64,000 bases of DNA from Polaribacter litorisediminis (GCF_019968605.1 NZ_CP082966.1:1971001-2035000), one strand, 5' to 3'. Positions 54,179 through 61,778 are shown, numbered from the stretch's first letter. Notes: generated from the sequence alone by a model not told the origin. Numbers and translations are program-made.

Positions 54179-54305
54179 CTCCTTTTAAACCCCAAACCGA
54201 AACGGTCGTTTCCGCTTATCCTTAGCAATGGATCAGTCAACAAGGCATATAGCGTTGGCCTATCGGCACGCCATATGCTTAGTTATTGTGCTTTCGTTAT
54301 TTATT
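54179..54305. repeat. 127-bp intergenic repeat, copy 2
   Basis: Near-identical to 52711-52837. It follows the extended C-terminal end of the second DUF6090 reading frame, the same placement as copy 1. Confidence 0.92.
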
Positions 54306-54312
54306 ACAGATA

Positions 54313-54447
54313 TTATTTAATTTTAATAAATTCATTTTTTCCGTTTCGAGTCATCGTTAAACTCTTTATTTCACCTTTTTTCTTATTGAATTCAATTAGT
54401 ACTGAAGCGTCCTTGAAGAAAAATTTAGCTTCTTCATAGGGAACTAA
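54313..54447 (-). other. In-frame coding continuation after amber stop
   Basis: Directly after the TAG, the same frame reads Leu-Val-Pro-Tyr-Glu-Glu, then FFFKDASVLIEFNKKKG and MTRNGKNEFIKIK before TAA. The pattern (VEFP/LxPxE, F/V-E-F, KKG) is what the end of such a beta tail should look like, so the TAG interrupts a real gene. Confidence 0.75.
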
Positions 54448-55407
54448 CTATACCTTTTTACCATCAGGAAATTCCACATAAATGCGCATATTTTCTAATA
54501 GCACAATTAAATCAAAACTCTCTCCCTTATATGTGCCAATGTAATTTTTTAAAATATCCTGTGATAGCGTTATTTCTTTATAAACCATTTCTGCTGGAAG
54601 GATTGGTAATGCTTGTATTTCTGGGTGATGAATTTTTAATTCTTCATAGATGGCCTTTAGAAGATTTGTGGTTTTTGCTTGAATATTGTTAAGTACTCCT
54701 AAAGAAAATCTTTTGCCTCCTAAATCGTATAAAACAAGATTCCTGCCTTTAATTGACTGAATAAATTCAATAATGTTTGATTTGAGTTTCTTTTCAGCTT
54801 CATCTTTAGAAAGTGTATTCAATGAGGAAAACTCTCTACTAGCTACAAAATTATTTATACTAATTAAATCTATCTTATCTTGTTCGTATAGGTAAAATTT
54901 TTCATACTTCATCAAATCATCGAAAACATGGCTCAATGCTCCCTTTAGAAATTCTACATTTTTATTATAATAATTCAATATTTTTGAATTAAGATTTTCA
55001 TTATTTGATAGAGATGTAATACCAAGGTTATTCATCTTGAGATATGTTAATTCACTCGTTCTAAAATTTAGATTTACAGGAGTAATAATCATATAGAGAC
55101 TATCAAGGGATAATTTATGAATGTCCTTGGTATTCATTGCTGCTTCTTGATTCTCAATATTATTTTTGAGCTTTTTGATATGATCACCTAGTGTGAAAAG
55201 GTCCCCTGTTAATTCAGACTTCATTTCGGTTAAAAATTGGTATCCTAATTTGGAATTTTTCCTGTTATCATTCAAATTATTTAATTGCAAAGCGATCAAA
55301 ATTCCAATAACAACAAGGAGAATTTCACCAATGGCGTATTTAAAATACTTTCCTGTTTTGTTTTCCATAAGTAAGTTTTGACGAATTTTTCTAAAGAATT
55401 TTATCAT
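54448..55407 (-). CDS. DUF6090-type membrane protein, C-terminus cut by in-frame stop
   Basis: The 319-residue product has the shared N-terminal module (MIKFFRKIRQNLLMENKTGK, membrane helix with AIGEILLVVIGILIALQL, then NNLNDNR) and a long helical extracytoplasmic part. The last ~45 residues (YIGTYKGESFDLIVLLENMR) resemble the beta-rich tail found after serine hydrolase-like domains. Reading ends at a TAG (54448-54450) in the middle of that tail; the frame stays open for 44 more sense codons up to a TAA at 54313. The gene is either recently inactivated at its end or makes a slightly shortened protein. Confidence 0.75.
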   Translation of the reverse strand: MIKFFRKIRQNLLMENKTGKYFKYAIGEILLVVIGILIALQLNNLNDNRKNSKLGYQFLTEMKSELTGDLFTLGDHIKKLKNNIENQEAAMNTKDIHKLSLDSLYMIITPVNLNFRTSELTYLKMNNLGITSLSNNENLNSKILNYYNKNVEFLKGALSHVFDDLMKYEKFYLYEQDKIDLISINNFVASREFSSLNTLSKDEAEKKLKSNIIEFIQSIKGRNLVLYDLGGKRFSLGVLNNIQAKTTNLLKAIYEELKIHHPEIQALPILPAEMVYKEITLSQDILKNYIGTYKGESFDLIVLLENMRIYVEFPDGKKV

Positions 55408-55429
55408 TGGTTAGTGATTGGTTAAAATG

Positions 55430-55561
55430 AAGCACAAAGTTGTTGAATATGGTTTGTTGCGTGGTTAAGCAACTAATTTAGTAAACAAATACGAACTAGA
55501 GAAAATTCCGAAAGAATTTTCCAAATAAGAACTTGCCAAAGCAATTAATTATAAGGTGTTG
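55430..55561. repeat. 132-bp intergenic repeat, copy 1
   Basis: Matches 56061-56192 with about five differences. On the minus strand it runs CAACACCTTATAATTAATTG through CGTATTTGTTTACTAAATT to ACAACTTTGTGCTT-like ends. It lies between the stop of the PspC gene and the start of the DUF6090 gene. Confidence 0.92.
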
Positions 55562-55572
55562 AACTTAGTTAA

Positions 55573-56043
55573 TTATTTTTTACTTACAATCAATGTTCCA
55601 ACAATCGCAGCAAAAACGCCACCAATAACAGATACAAATAGAGCAATCATTATAGTCATAATGGAACCTTTAGAATCTAAAGTTTGTCCATATTGCCATC
55701 CTCCCCATAATCCAAGTAAACATCCTGTTACAATTAAGCCTATAAGCGAAAATATATTTTTAACAACTCCATTAGTAGAATTGGATTTGTCACGATTAGA
55801 ATCCATATCAGGTTTATCTAAATCAGATTCTAAAAAAATTTTATTGGGAATTGCAATCCACAGGATAATATAAATGATAAATCCGATGCATAAAAATAAG
55901 GATAAGATTAACCAAAGAATACGTACTAACAACTCTGAAACGCCAAAATAATCTGCTAAACCTGAGCAAACACCACCTAAGACTTTTTTATTGGTATTTC
56001 TATATAGCTTTTTATTAGAATTAGATTTTTTTTGGTTATTCAT
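55573..56043 (-). CDS. PspC-domain membrane protein
   Basis: The 156-residue protein has an N-terminal PspC domain (about 10-65) with the signature KVLGGVCSGLADYFGVSELLVRI and a first membrane pair, then a second hydrophobic pair (about 100-150). PspC proteins sense or stabilise the envelope under stress; here no other phage-shock genes are near. It is framed on both sides by near-identical 132-bp repeats in the same orientation, so the gene together with one repeat forms a unit of about 630 bp. Confidence 0.9.
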   Translation of the reverse strand: MNNQKKSNSNKKLYRNTNKKVLGGVCSGLADYFGVSELLVRILWLILSLFLCIGFIIYIILWIAIPNKIFLESDLDKPDMDSNRDKSNSTNGVVKNIFSLIGLIVTGCLLGLWGGWQYGQTLDSKGSIMTIMIALFVSVIGGVFAAIVGTLIVSKK

Positions 56044-56060
56044 TTAAGATTTGTTTTATT

Positions 56061-56192
56061 AAGCACAAAGTTGTTGTATATGGTTTGTTGCGTGGTTAAG
56101 CAACTAATTTAGTAAACAAATACGAACCAGAGAAAATTCTGAAATAATTTTCCAAATAAGCACTTGCCAAAGCAATTAATTATAAGGTGTTG
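56061..56192. repeat. 132-bp intergenic repeat, copy 2
   Basis: Direct repeat of 55430-55561, placed between the stop of the alpha/beta hydrolase and the start of the PspC gene. Confidence 0.92.
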
Positions 56193-56204
56193 GCAATAGT
56201 TTTT

Positions 56205-57044
56205 TTATTCCTTTTTCCTCTCATCTATTTTCTCACTAACTCTTTCAACTTCTTTTATTAAAAGTTTAATTCCAGGGTTATGCATTCCATTATGTCCAAA
56301 TCCTTGGATTTCGAATAATTGCGTTTCGGTATGTCCTACAGTTTTCATTAACCTTTCTAAATATAGATTTTCTTCATATCTAGTGGGGGAATCAATATTC
56401 CTATCTCCTGTGATTAAAATTAAAGGGGGTGCATTTTCTCTCGCCTTATTCAATGGTGATAATTCGTCAACTATAGTCTTAAACTTAGGTAAACCTTTTT
56501 CTTCTCTTACAGTGAAATGAGTAGCTGTTTGACCGCTTAAGGAAATCATACCTGCAATGTTATCAGCATCTACATTAAAATTATTTAACCACTGTTTGTC
56601 CAAACCAAGCATTAAGGCAAGATAACCTCCTGCGGAATGTCCAGAAACAAATATTTTGTTAGAATTTCCGCCGTATGATTCAATATTATTAAACACCCAA
56701 GCGACGGCTGCTGCTGCATCCTCAATATAAGTTGGCGCTTTTACTTTTGGTGATAAACGATAATTAACACTTATAATACATAAATCAGCATTCATTAATG
56801 CCTCAGGAAAATACTTGTTTCCATTCTTTAATCCTCCGCCGTGAAACCAAACAACTGTATTGAATTCTTTTGTGTTCTCTGGGTAACGTATATCTAATTT
56901 ACAACGTGATTTAGTATACGCATCCGTGTTTATTGAGTCAGCATAATATGATACATCTAAGACCTCTTTGAATGTTGGTTTATCTTGTCCAATTAATTGG
57001 GTTGAAATTAAAAGTGTTATCGAAATAAATAGTGCTTTGATCAT
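56205..57044 (-). CDS. Exported alpha/beta hydrolase (BD-FAE/carboxylesterase-like)
   Basis: The 279-residue protein begins with a signal peptide (ending STQLIGQ). Its hydrolase domain shows VVWFHGGGLKNG (oxyanion HGGG), IISVNYRLSP, nucleophile elbow KIFVSGHSAGGYLALM with catalytic Ser, ILITGDRN and catalytic His in GFGHNGM. This is the pattern of BD-FAE-like and hormone-sensitive-lipase-like esterases. Substrate unknown. A TAAATTTG box (57050-57057) sits against the ATG, so the mRNA would be leaderless or nearly so. Confidence 0.9.
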   Translation of the reverse strand: MIKALFISITLLISTQLIGQDKPTFKEVLDVSYYADSINTDAYTKSRCKLDIRYPENTKEFNTVVWFHGGGLKNGNKYFPEALMNADLCIISVNYRLSPKVKAPTYIEDAAAAVAWVFNNIESYGGNSNKIFVSGHSAGGYLALMLGLDKQWLNNFNVDADNIAGMISLSGQTATHFTVREEKGLPKFKTIVDELSPLNKARENAPPLILITGDRNIDSPTRYEENLYLERLMKTVGHTETQLFEIQGFGHNGMHNPGIKLLIKEVERVSEKIDERKKE

Positions 57045-57049
57045 ATTAA

Positions 57050-57057
57050 CAAATTTA
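57050..57057 (-). promoter_or_regulatory. -7 promoter element of the hydrolase gene
   Basis: TAAATTTG on the minus strand, an exact TAnnTTTG match ending 5 bp before the start codon. It lies in the downstream exon of the group II intron. Confidence 0.5.
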
Positions 57058-57107
57058 TATTATTTTGGTAAATGTTAGACTCTTTTAATTTTTGTCAACG
57101 TTTAGTA

Positions 57108-57909
57108 ATCGAGTAGGTAAAGGGAGTTTCACCCTAAACCTCTCACAGAACCGTGCTTGAAAGTCTCCCCTCACACGGCTCTTCTTATACAAATCTAATA
57201 GATTTTCGTGTTATTTATGAATTCCTCCTCAAATTAATTGAGTTGATAAATAAATAACTGCGTATAAGCTAAGCCCTTTGCTCCATTTCAATTACAGAAA
57301 CTTCTTCACTACTAAGGCTTAGTCTGCCTCTGCTTATAACTTCGGTATGCTACCTCTTGGTTGTTCCAATTGTGTATTTCCCTTTTTACTTGAAGCGAAT
57401 CCTCTAGCGGTAGCCTTATACAAGTCTAACATTTATAAGCAGTTTTCCAAGTTCCGTAAATAAGCCTAAATAAAGGTCTTGCCACCTGAATGACGCCAGT
57501 CTTACAGAAAATAAATAGGTTACTTCTGTAATTATTAAACTCTAATTAAATTCATTACTTTTCACTCCGTACCATACTTCGTAGCTTTTGACAGGAGGTT
57601 TGCAACTTCTCGACACCTCTTCAATGGTTCACTTTAATTCAACTCCTTTATTAATACCTGCTAACATCATGGGTTAGATTCTCCTAAACGCTCAATACCA
57701 CAACTATTAATTGCAGCACCTTTAGATGGTTTGAAGCCATCGCCTATACAACGACTTCGATGGACCTACCATCATCTTATTTACAGCATTCAGTCAGTTT
57801 ATTGCCGTGACTGATTCTTGGCACACTATGAGTAGTTGCGGATTTAATACCGCTAATCTGTCCGATGGCAAGATACTTAATTAAAAGCAAAAACGGTTCA
57901 AGTTCGCAC
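57108..57909 (-). mobile_element. Group II intron without ORF
   Basis: Read on the minus strand the element begins GTGCGAAC (57909-57902, matching the GUGYG 5' end) and ends CTACTCGAT (57116-57108). Domain V is complete: 34 nt at 57181-57148 with the AGC triad (GAGCCGTG), a GAGA tetraloop and the closing strand CACGGTTC. Domain VI follows with strands GAG-AGGT and ACCT-A-CTC, leaving a bulged A (57114) exactly seven bases from the 3' end, and the 3' end is AT as expected (AY). The whole is about 802 nt and no reverse-transcriptase ORF is present. The flanks read GGTTTAG before and TACTAAACG after, so the joined exons form the palindrome GTTTAGTACTAAAC. Confidence 0.88.
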
Positions 57910-57956
57910 CTAAACCGCTATTGCTTTTATACCTTGTTGGCTGTAGTTTTTTTCTT

Positions 57957-58961
57957 CTATTTTAACGTTACAAACCATTCATTAAACTTCTGGCTCATTT
58001 GTTTTGGGTGGATTTCGGTTAAAAAGTGCTTTCCTTTTCCTAAATAAACATAGGTTGCATTTTTGAAGTTTTCTTTGGCGTATTCAACTGCTTTTCTTCT
58101 GTTTACCAATCCTTTTTTTGCGTAGAAATATAATATTGGGATTTGTGTTTCTTTCACACCGTTTGATATGGTGTCTAACAAGGTCGCAAAATCGCTTTCT
58201 CCTTTGCCTTTGGTGTAGGACAGTATCGCTGGGTCAGGACCGTTAGTAATGGCATATCGTCTTTCATTTTCGTCCCAAGGTTGTGTATAATACTTGTAGG
58301 CTTCTTTAGGTAATTTTCTGCCCGTGAAGAAGTTTACGGCTAATTTTTTACCTGCAAAATTCTTTTTCACCATCAACTTTTCGTTTCCTTTTTTCGACCT
58401 TGTTAGCTTCATAAATGCTTTAAAGCTAAACGGCAATTGGTCGTAAAAAACTTCGGCTGGCATAAATGGTGCTTCAAAAAGTGCGATTCCTTTTACATTG
58501 TGTGGTTCTCGAATGGCATACAAGATTCCTACAAGTGAACCAATGTCCTGAATAAATAACGTTACATTTTTGAGTTGTTTGGCTTCTATAAAATCAGTAA
58601 GCATTTTGTACTGTACTTCAACAGAAACATCACGGTCTTTTGGAAAACTTGATTTACCGAAACCTAAAAAATCAAGTGCGATTACTTTCTTGTTACTGTC
58701 AATATTGGGAATGATATTACGCCATAGATAAGCATTTGCGGGTAAACCGTGCAGTAATAATACCGGATCTCCTTCTCCTGATTCTACATAATGAATCGTG
58801 TCTGCTCCTAAATTTATAAATTTAGACTCAAAAGGGAATTCTGCTGAAATACCCTTTTCAACTTTAGTGTTTTTTCCTGCATATACGTCTTGAGCATTTA
58901 CTTTATGAAGAAGTAAAGGGCTGAATACTAGAAGTATTGTTGTAATTATTTTTAGGTTCAT
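57957..58961 (-). CDS. Exported alpha/beta hydrolase with Asp nucleophile (haloalkane dehalogenase-like)
   Basis: The 334-residue protein has a signal peptide (ending KVNAQ) and an alpha/beta hydrolase fold: oxyanion LLLHGLPANAYLWR, then LDFLGFGKS, the elbow LFIQDIGSLVGI with Asp at about residue 138 instead of Ser, and catalytic His in GKGKHFLTEIHP. An Asp nucleophile is the mark of haloalkane dehalogenases and epoxide hydrolases. Substrate is unknown, and a periplasmic location is unusual for dehalogenases. It is the last gene of a three-gene unit with a small membrane protein (1-bp gap) and an SDR. Confidence 0.87.
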   Translation of the reverse strand: MNLKIITTILLVFSPLLLHKVNAQDVYAGKNTKVEKGISAEFPFESKFINLGADTIHYVESGEGDPVLLLHGLPANAYLWRNIIPNIDSNKKVIALDFLGFGKSSFPKDRDVSVEVQYKMLTDFIEAKQLKNVTLFIQDIGSLVGILYAIREPHNVKGIALFEAPFMPAEVFYDQLPFSFKAFMKLTRSKKGNEKLMVKKNFAGKKLAVNFFTGRKLPKEAYKYYTQPWDENERRYAITNGPDPAILSYTKGKGESDFATLLDTISNGVKETQIPILYFYAKKGLVNRRKAVEYAKENFKNATYVYLGKGKHFLTEIHPKQMSQKFNEWFVTLK

Positions 58962-58962
58962 A

Positions 58963-59451
58963 TTATTTCTTTTTGAGGTTTTTGAAAAGTCTGATAAATA
59001 TGTATATATGGCTTATAATTGTAATTGGACCCACAATTACAGACATCCACCAAATACCGCCTATATCATAATTGTAAAACTCTTGTGCGGAGGCTTGCGG
59101 TAATGCAGTCATTAAATCAGCAAACCCCCATAAGTTAAAAATCCAAACTAAGGGAATTGCATACTTCCATTTAACCTTTAAGGCATAAGTCGTAATCAAA
59201 GCTAAAATTGCCACACTGTAATCCCAAACCCCTATTGTGAGAGCTAAGTCTTTAGGGAATTCATCATAGATTTGATTGTCCACCATGAACATCATTCCTA
59301 AGTATCTTATTCCGTGTAGAAAAACAAAGGGAATTAAGGCTTCTCGAATTGGTAGTTTAGATACCTTAGGCAGAATAAACCATCTAAGTGCAAAAAATAC
59401 CATTAAAAAGGCAGCAAGTGTTTGTAAATTGAAAATTGTAAAATTGTCCAT
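58963..59451 (-). CDS. Small four-helix membrane protein
   Basis: The 162-residue protein consists of about four hydrophobic helices (starts around 8, 45, 75 and 135) with little soluble part. Motifs such as FLHGIRYLGMMFMVDNQIYD and WDYSVAILAL recur in uncharacterised membrane proteins of Bacteroidota. It lies between the SDR gene (21-bp gap) and the dehalogenase-like gene (1-bp gap) and is co-transcribed with both. Function unknown. Confidence 0.8.
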   Translation of the reverse strand: MDNFTIFNLQTLAAFLMVFFALRWFILPKVSKLPIREALIPFVFLHGIRYLGMMFMVDNQIYDEFPKDLALTIGVWDYSVAILALITTYALKVKWKYAIPLVWIFNLWGFADLMTALPQASAQEFYNYDIGGIWWMSVIVGPITIISHIYIFIRLFKNLKKK

Positions 59452-59472
59452 TTTGTTATTTTTTATTTGTGA

Positions 59473-60243
59473 TTATTTGTTGTTTGGGATTGGTTTTTTG
59501 TTCAATTGCTTAAAAATGAACTTGGGTGCTAGTCTGCTCATTAGTTTGAGTTGTTTTGAAATCCCTGGCGTGATTTCTTCTTTGCCATTAATGAAATCTT
59601 TCCAAAAAATGTTGGCTAACTTTTCGGGTGGCATTGGTTTCAAGTTATCATCTTCGGCAATATCAGCTCCGTGTGCCAACGGTGTGTCAACAACAGGAGG
59701 TAAAAGTTCTATCACTTTTATATTATGCGGTTGTAGTTGCGGTCGAATGGCTTGTGACCAAAAATGCAAAGCCGATTTTGTCCCTGAATATACAGGTGCT
59801 TGCGAAAAGGTAACATAAGCCAAACCCGAAGAAACATTGACTAGAACTGCGTTCTTACTATTTTTAAGTTGTGGTAAAAAGTAGTGCAATAGTCTTATGG
59901 GCGAATTGTAATTGATTTCAATTTCTTGCATTTGTTTTTGCAAGTCATTGCTTTCGTTTCCTGCATCTACTAAATTCATTATTCCTGCATTGTTGACTAG
60001 TACATCAATACCTCCAAATTTTTGTTGGATATCGTCTGCGAGCATCCTTACTTCGGCATCAACCGTAACATCACTTTGATAGATATGTATTTGGGGATTT
60101 TCTTGTTTTACTTTTTCGAGTTTAGCAAGATTTCTACCTGTTATGATTACGGTATTGTCATTTGCTAAGAATTTTTGAGCTATAGCAAGTCCAATGCCTG
60201 AACTTCCACCCGTTATAAGTACGATTTGTTTTGATTGTTTCAT
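59473..60243 (-). CDS. Short-chain dehydrogenase/reductase
   Basis: A 256-residue SDR of the DltE-like kind. Cofactor motif ITGGSSGIGLAIAQKF, NNAG in VLVNNAGIMNL, and catalytic Ser and Tyr/Lys in VSSGLA and YSGTKSAL are all present. It should oxidise or reduce a small alcohol/ketone with NAD(P)H. It is the first gene of the three-gene unit, and its promoter lies in a 79-bp gap shared with a divergent HxlR regulator, which therefore probably controls it. Confidence 0.94.
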   Translation of the reverse strand: MKQSKQIVLITGGSSGIGLAIAQKFLANDNTVIITGRNLAKLEKVKQENPQIHIYQSDVTVDAEVRMLADDIQQKFGGIDVLVNNAGIMNLVDAGNESNDLQKQMQEIEINYNSPIRLLHYFLPQLKNSKNAVLVNVSSGLAYVTFSQAPVYSGTKSALHFWSQAIRPQLQPHNIKVIELLPPVVDTPLAHGADIAEDDNLKPMPPEKLANIFWKDFINGKEEITPGISKQLKLMSRLAPKFIFKQLNKKPIPNNK

Positions 60244-60260
60244 TTATATTTCCTATTTTT

Positions 60261-60277
60261 GCTATTAAATCAGTAGC
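60261..60277. promoter_or_regulatory. HxlR operator candidate 1
   Basis: GCTATTAAATCAGTAGC, a 17-bp dyad. It overlaps the SDR transcription start and the last base of its -7 box. Confidence 0.55.
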
Positions 60278-60308
60278 AAAAGTAAGGTAAATAATTTTTA
60301 CTATCAAA
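60277..60308 (-). promoter_or_regulatory. Promoter of the SDR operon
   Basis: On the minus strand TTTG (60308-60305), 20-bp spacer, TACTTTTG (60284-60277). Both operator-like dyads overlap or touch its elements. Confidence 0.65.
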
Positions 60309-60314
60309 ATAGTA
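60299..60314. promoter_or_regulatory. HxlR operator candidate 2
   Basis: TACTATCAAAATAGTA, a perfect 6-bp-arm dyad covering the -33 box of the SDR promoter and lying just before the HxlR start codon. Confidence 0.6.
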
Positions 60315-60322
60315 GTGAAAAA

Positions 60323-60754
60323 ATGGAAAATAATTTTAGGTCAGGCTGTCCTATTGCTTCTACCTTAGATATTGTAGGGGATAAATGGTCATTACTAATT
60401 ATAAGAGATATGTTACTTCAAGGGAAGAGGACTTTTAAAGATTTTTCGAGTTCTCCAGAAGGAATAGCACCCGGAATTTTGTCGGCAAGATTGAAGTGGT
60501 TGGAAGAAAATGAGCTAATTACCAAACAGAAATTGCCTGATAATCAAAAAGAAAACATCTATTTGTTAACAGAAAAAGGTATAGAGCTAACTCCAATAAT
60601 AACAGAAATTATTTTGTGGAGTGATAAAAACTTAAGAGTTCAAAATGCAGAAATGTTCTCGATAGCCGAAGCAGGATTTAATCAAGACAAATCAAAAGTT
60701 ACGGAAGGTATTCAAAATAATTATCGTCAGCTTGTAGAAGAAATTTTAGGCTGA
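60323..60754 (+). CDS. HxlR-family transcriptional regulator
   Basis: The 143-residue protein is a winged helix-turn-helix regulator of the HxlR group: N-terminal SGCPIASTLDIVGDKWSLLI with Cys9, DMLLQGKRTFKDF, GIAPGILSARLKWLEENELI. The conserved Cys before the Pro is the redox- or electrophile-sensing residue in relatives such as HypR/YodB. It lies divergent from the SDR-membrane protein-hydrolase unit with two dyads between them, so it most likely represses that operon until a reactive compound (quinone, aldehyde or halide) modifies it. That inference fits the encoded enzymes. Confidence 0.93.
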   Translation: MENNFRSGCPIASTLDIVGDKWSLLIIRDMLLQGKRTFKDFSSSPEGIAPGILSARLKWLEENELITKQKLPDNQKENIYLLTEKGIELTPIITEIILWSDKNLRVQNAEMFSIAEAGFNQDKSKVTEGIQNNYRQLVEEILG

Positions 60755-60789
60755 GCAGTGTTCTTTTAAATTACTGCCAACAATTGTAC

Positions 60790-60935
60790 ATGCGCATTGT
60801 TGTTATATCGCATATATGTTCTACTTTTTAAAATTAGTCTTTTCTAGCAAACCACCCTAATGACTTTTCATGTTTATTTTATTCATATGCATAGTTTTAG
60901 GATAAATTTCTGTTGTTTTTGGAGCATTATGCCCT
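60790..60935. repeat. Diverged ~150-bp intergenic repeat, copy 2
   Basis: Counterpart of 53585-53740 in the same orientation. It starts 30 bp after the HxlR stop codon, right behind a GCCAAC motif. Confidence 0.6.
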
Positions 60936-60956
60936 AAGTAAGAATTCATTTACCCT

Positions 60957-61019
60957 GAAACCTTGAAACCTTGAAACTTTGAAACCTTGAAACCTTGAAA
61001 CTTTGAAACTTTGAAACTA
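60957..61019. repeat. 8-bp tandem repeat (GAAACYTT)
   Basis: Seven full and one partial unit of GAAACCTT or GAAACTTT in a head-to-tail array, ending just before the stop codon of the LytTR regulator on the other strand. Confidence 0.93.
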
Positions 61020-61022
61020 ATA

Positions 61023-61778
61023 CTAGTCAATCCAACTCTTAAAATCTTTTACACGTTCTCTACTTACAATAATTTCTTGTTCGTTGTAAGAGTTTAAAAT
61101 TAATTTTAAACGAGAATTAGCATAGGCAACAATATCTTTTATCGCATTTATATGAACAATAAAAGTTCGGTTTACTCTAAAAAAATGATCTGGATTTAAT
61201 TGTTCTTGCCAATATTCAAGAGAATTATCTAATAAAAAATTTCTATTTTCTTTGGTATGAATATAGGTTGATTTGTTTTCACTGTAGAAACATTCTATTT
61301 CATCAATATGAATAATTTTAATGTGCTGTCCCACTTTTATAGACACTCTTTTTTTAAACTTTTGATCTACTGGATTGATCAATAATTTACGAATATCCTC
61401 CATATTCACCTGAACATTCGCATGTTTGGGTTGCTGTTTTTTAAATTGATTTACAGCAACTTCCAATTCCTCATCATCTAATGGTTTTAACAAATAATCG
61501 ATACTATTTAATTTAAATGCTTTTAAAGCATATTCATCATAAGCGGTTGTAAAAATAATGGCAGATTTCACTTCAATTTCATCAAAAATCTCAAAAGATA
61601 ATCCGTCAGAAAGCTGAATATCTAAAAATATTAAATCTGGATGTTCGTTATTTTGCAACCAATTTAAAGACTCTTCTACAGAATGGAGCATCTGCTGTAC
61701 TTCGATATCTAATGCTGCTAACATTCTGTTTAATCTTCTAGCAGCGGGCTTTTCATCTTCTATAATTAATACGTTCAT
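61023..61778 (-). CDS. LytTR-type response regulator
   Basis: The protein (251 residues from the ATG near 61778; a TTG further up at 61826 is less likely) has a receiver (acidic IIEDEKPAARR, phospho-acceptor Asp53 in LIFLDIQLSDG, Lys in YLLKPLDDEE) and a LytTR DNA-binding domain (about 145-251; ECFYSENKSTYIHT, FFRVNRTFIVHINAI, ERVKDFKSWID). Its kinase is the LytS-like protein at 62838-63998, with three 2TM genes between them on the same strand. The last ~175 bases are duplicated in the pseudogene at the other end of the island. Confidence 0.94.
   Translation of the reverse strand: MNVLIIEDEKPAARRLNRMLAALDIEVQQMLHSVEESLNWLQNNEHPDLIFLDIQLSDGLSFEIFDEIEVKSAIIFTTAYDEYALKAFKLNSIDYLLKPLDDEELEVAVNQFKKQQPKHANVQVNMEDIRKLLINPVDQKFKKRVSIKVGQHIKIIHIDEIECFYSENKSTYIHTKENRNFLLDNSLEYWQEQLNPDHFFRVNRTFIVHINAIKDIVAYANSRLKLILNSYNEQEIIVSRERVKDFKSWID

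Noticed and set aside
55430..56192. Repeats as classic integron attC sites
   Set aside because: They lack recognisable RYYYAAC/GTTRRRY boxes with paired arms and no integrase gene is in the window; kept only as cassette-like linkers.
57045..57956. Possible rRNA or tRNA-like RNA gene because of high structure and absence of ORF
   Set aside because: Domain V and VI plus the GTGCG end identify it as a group II intron.
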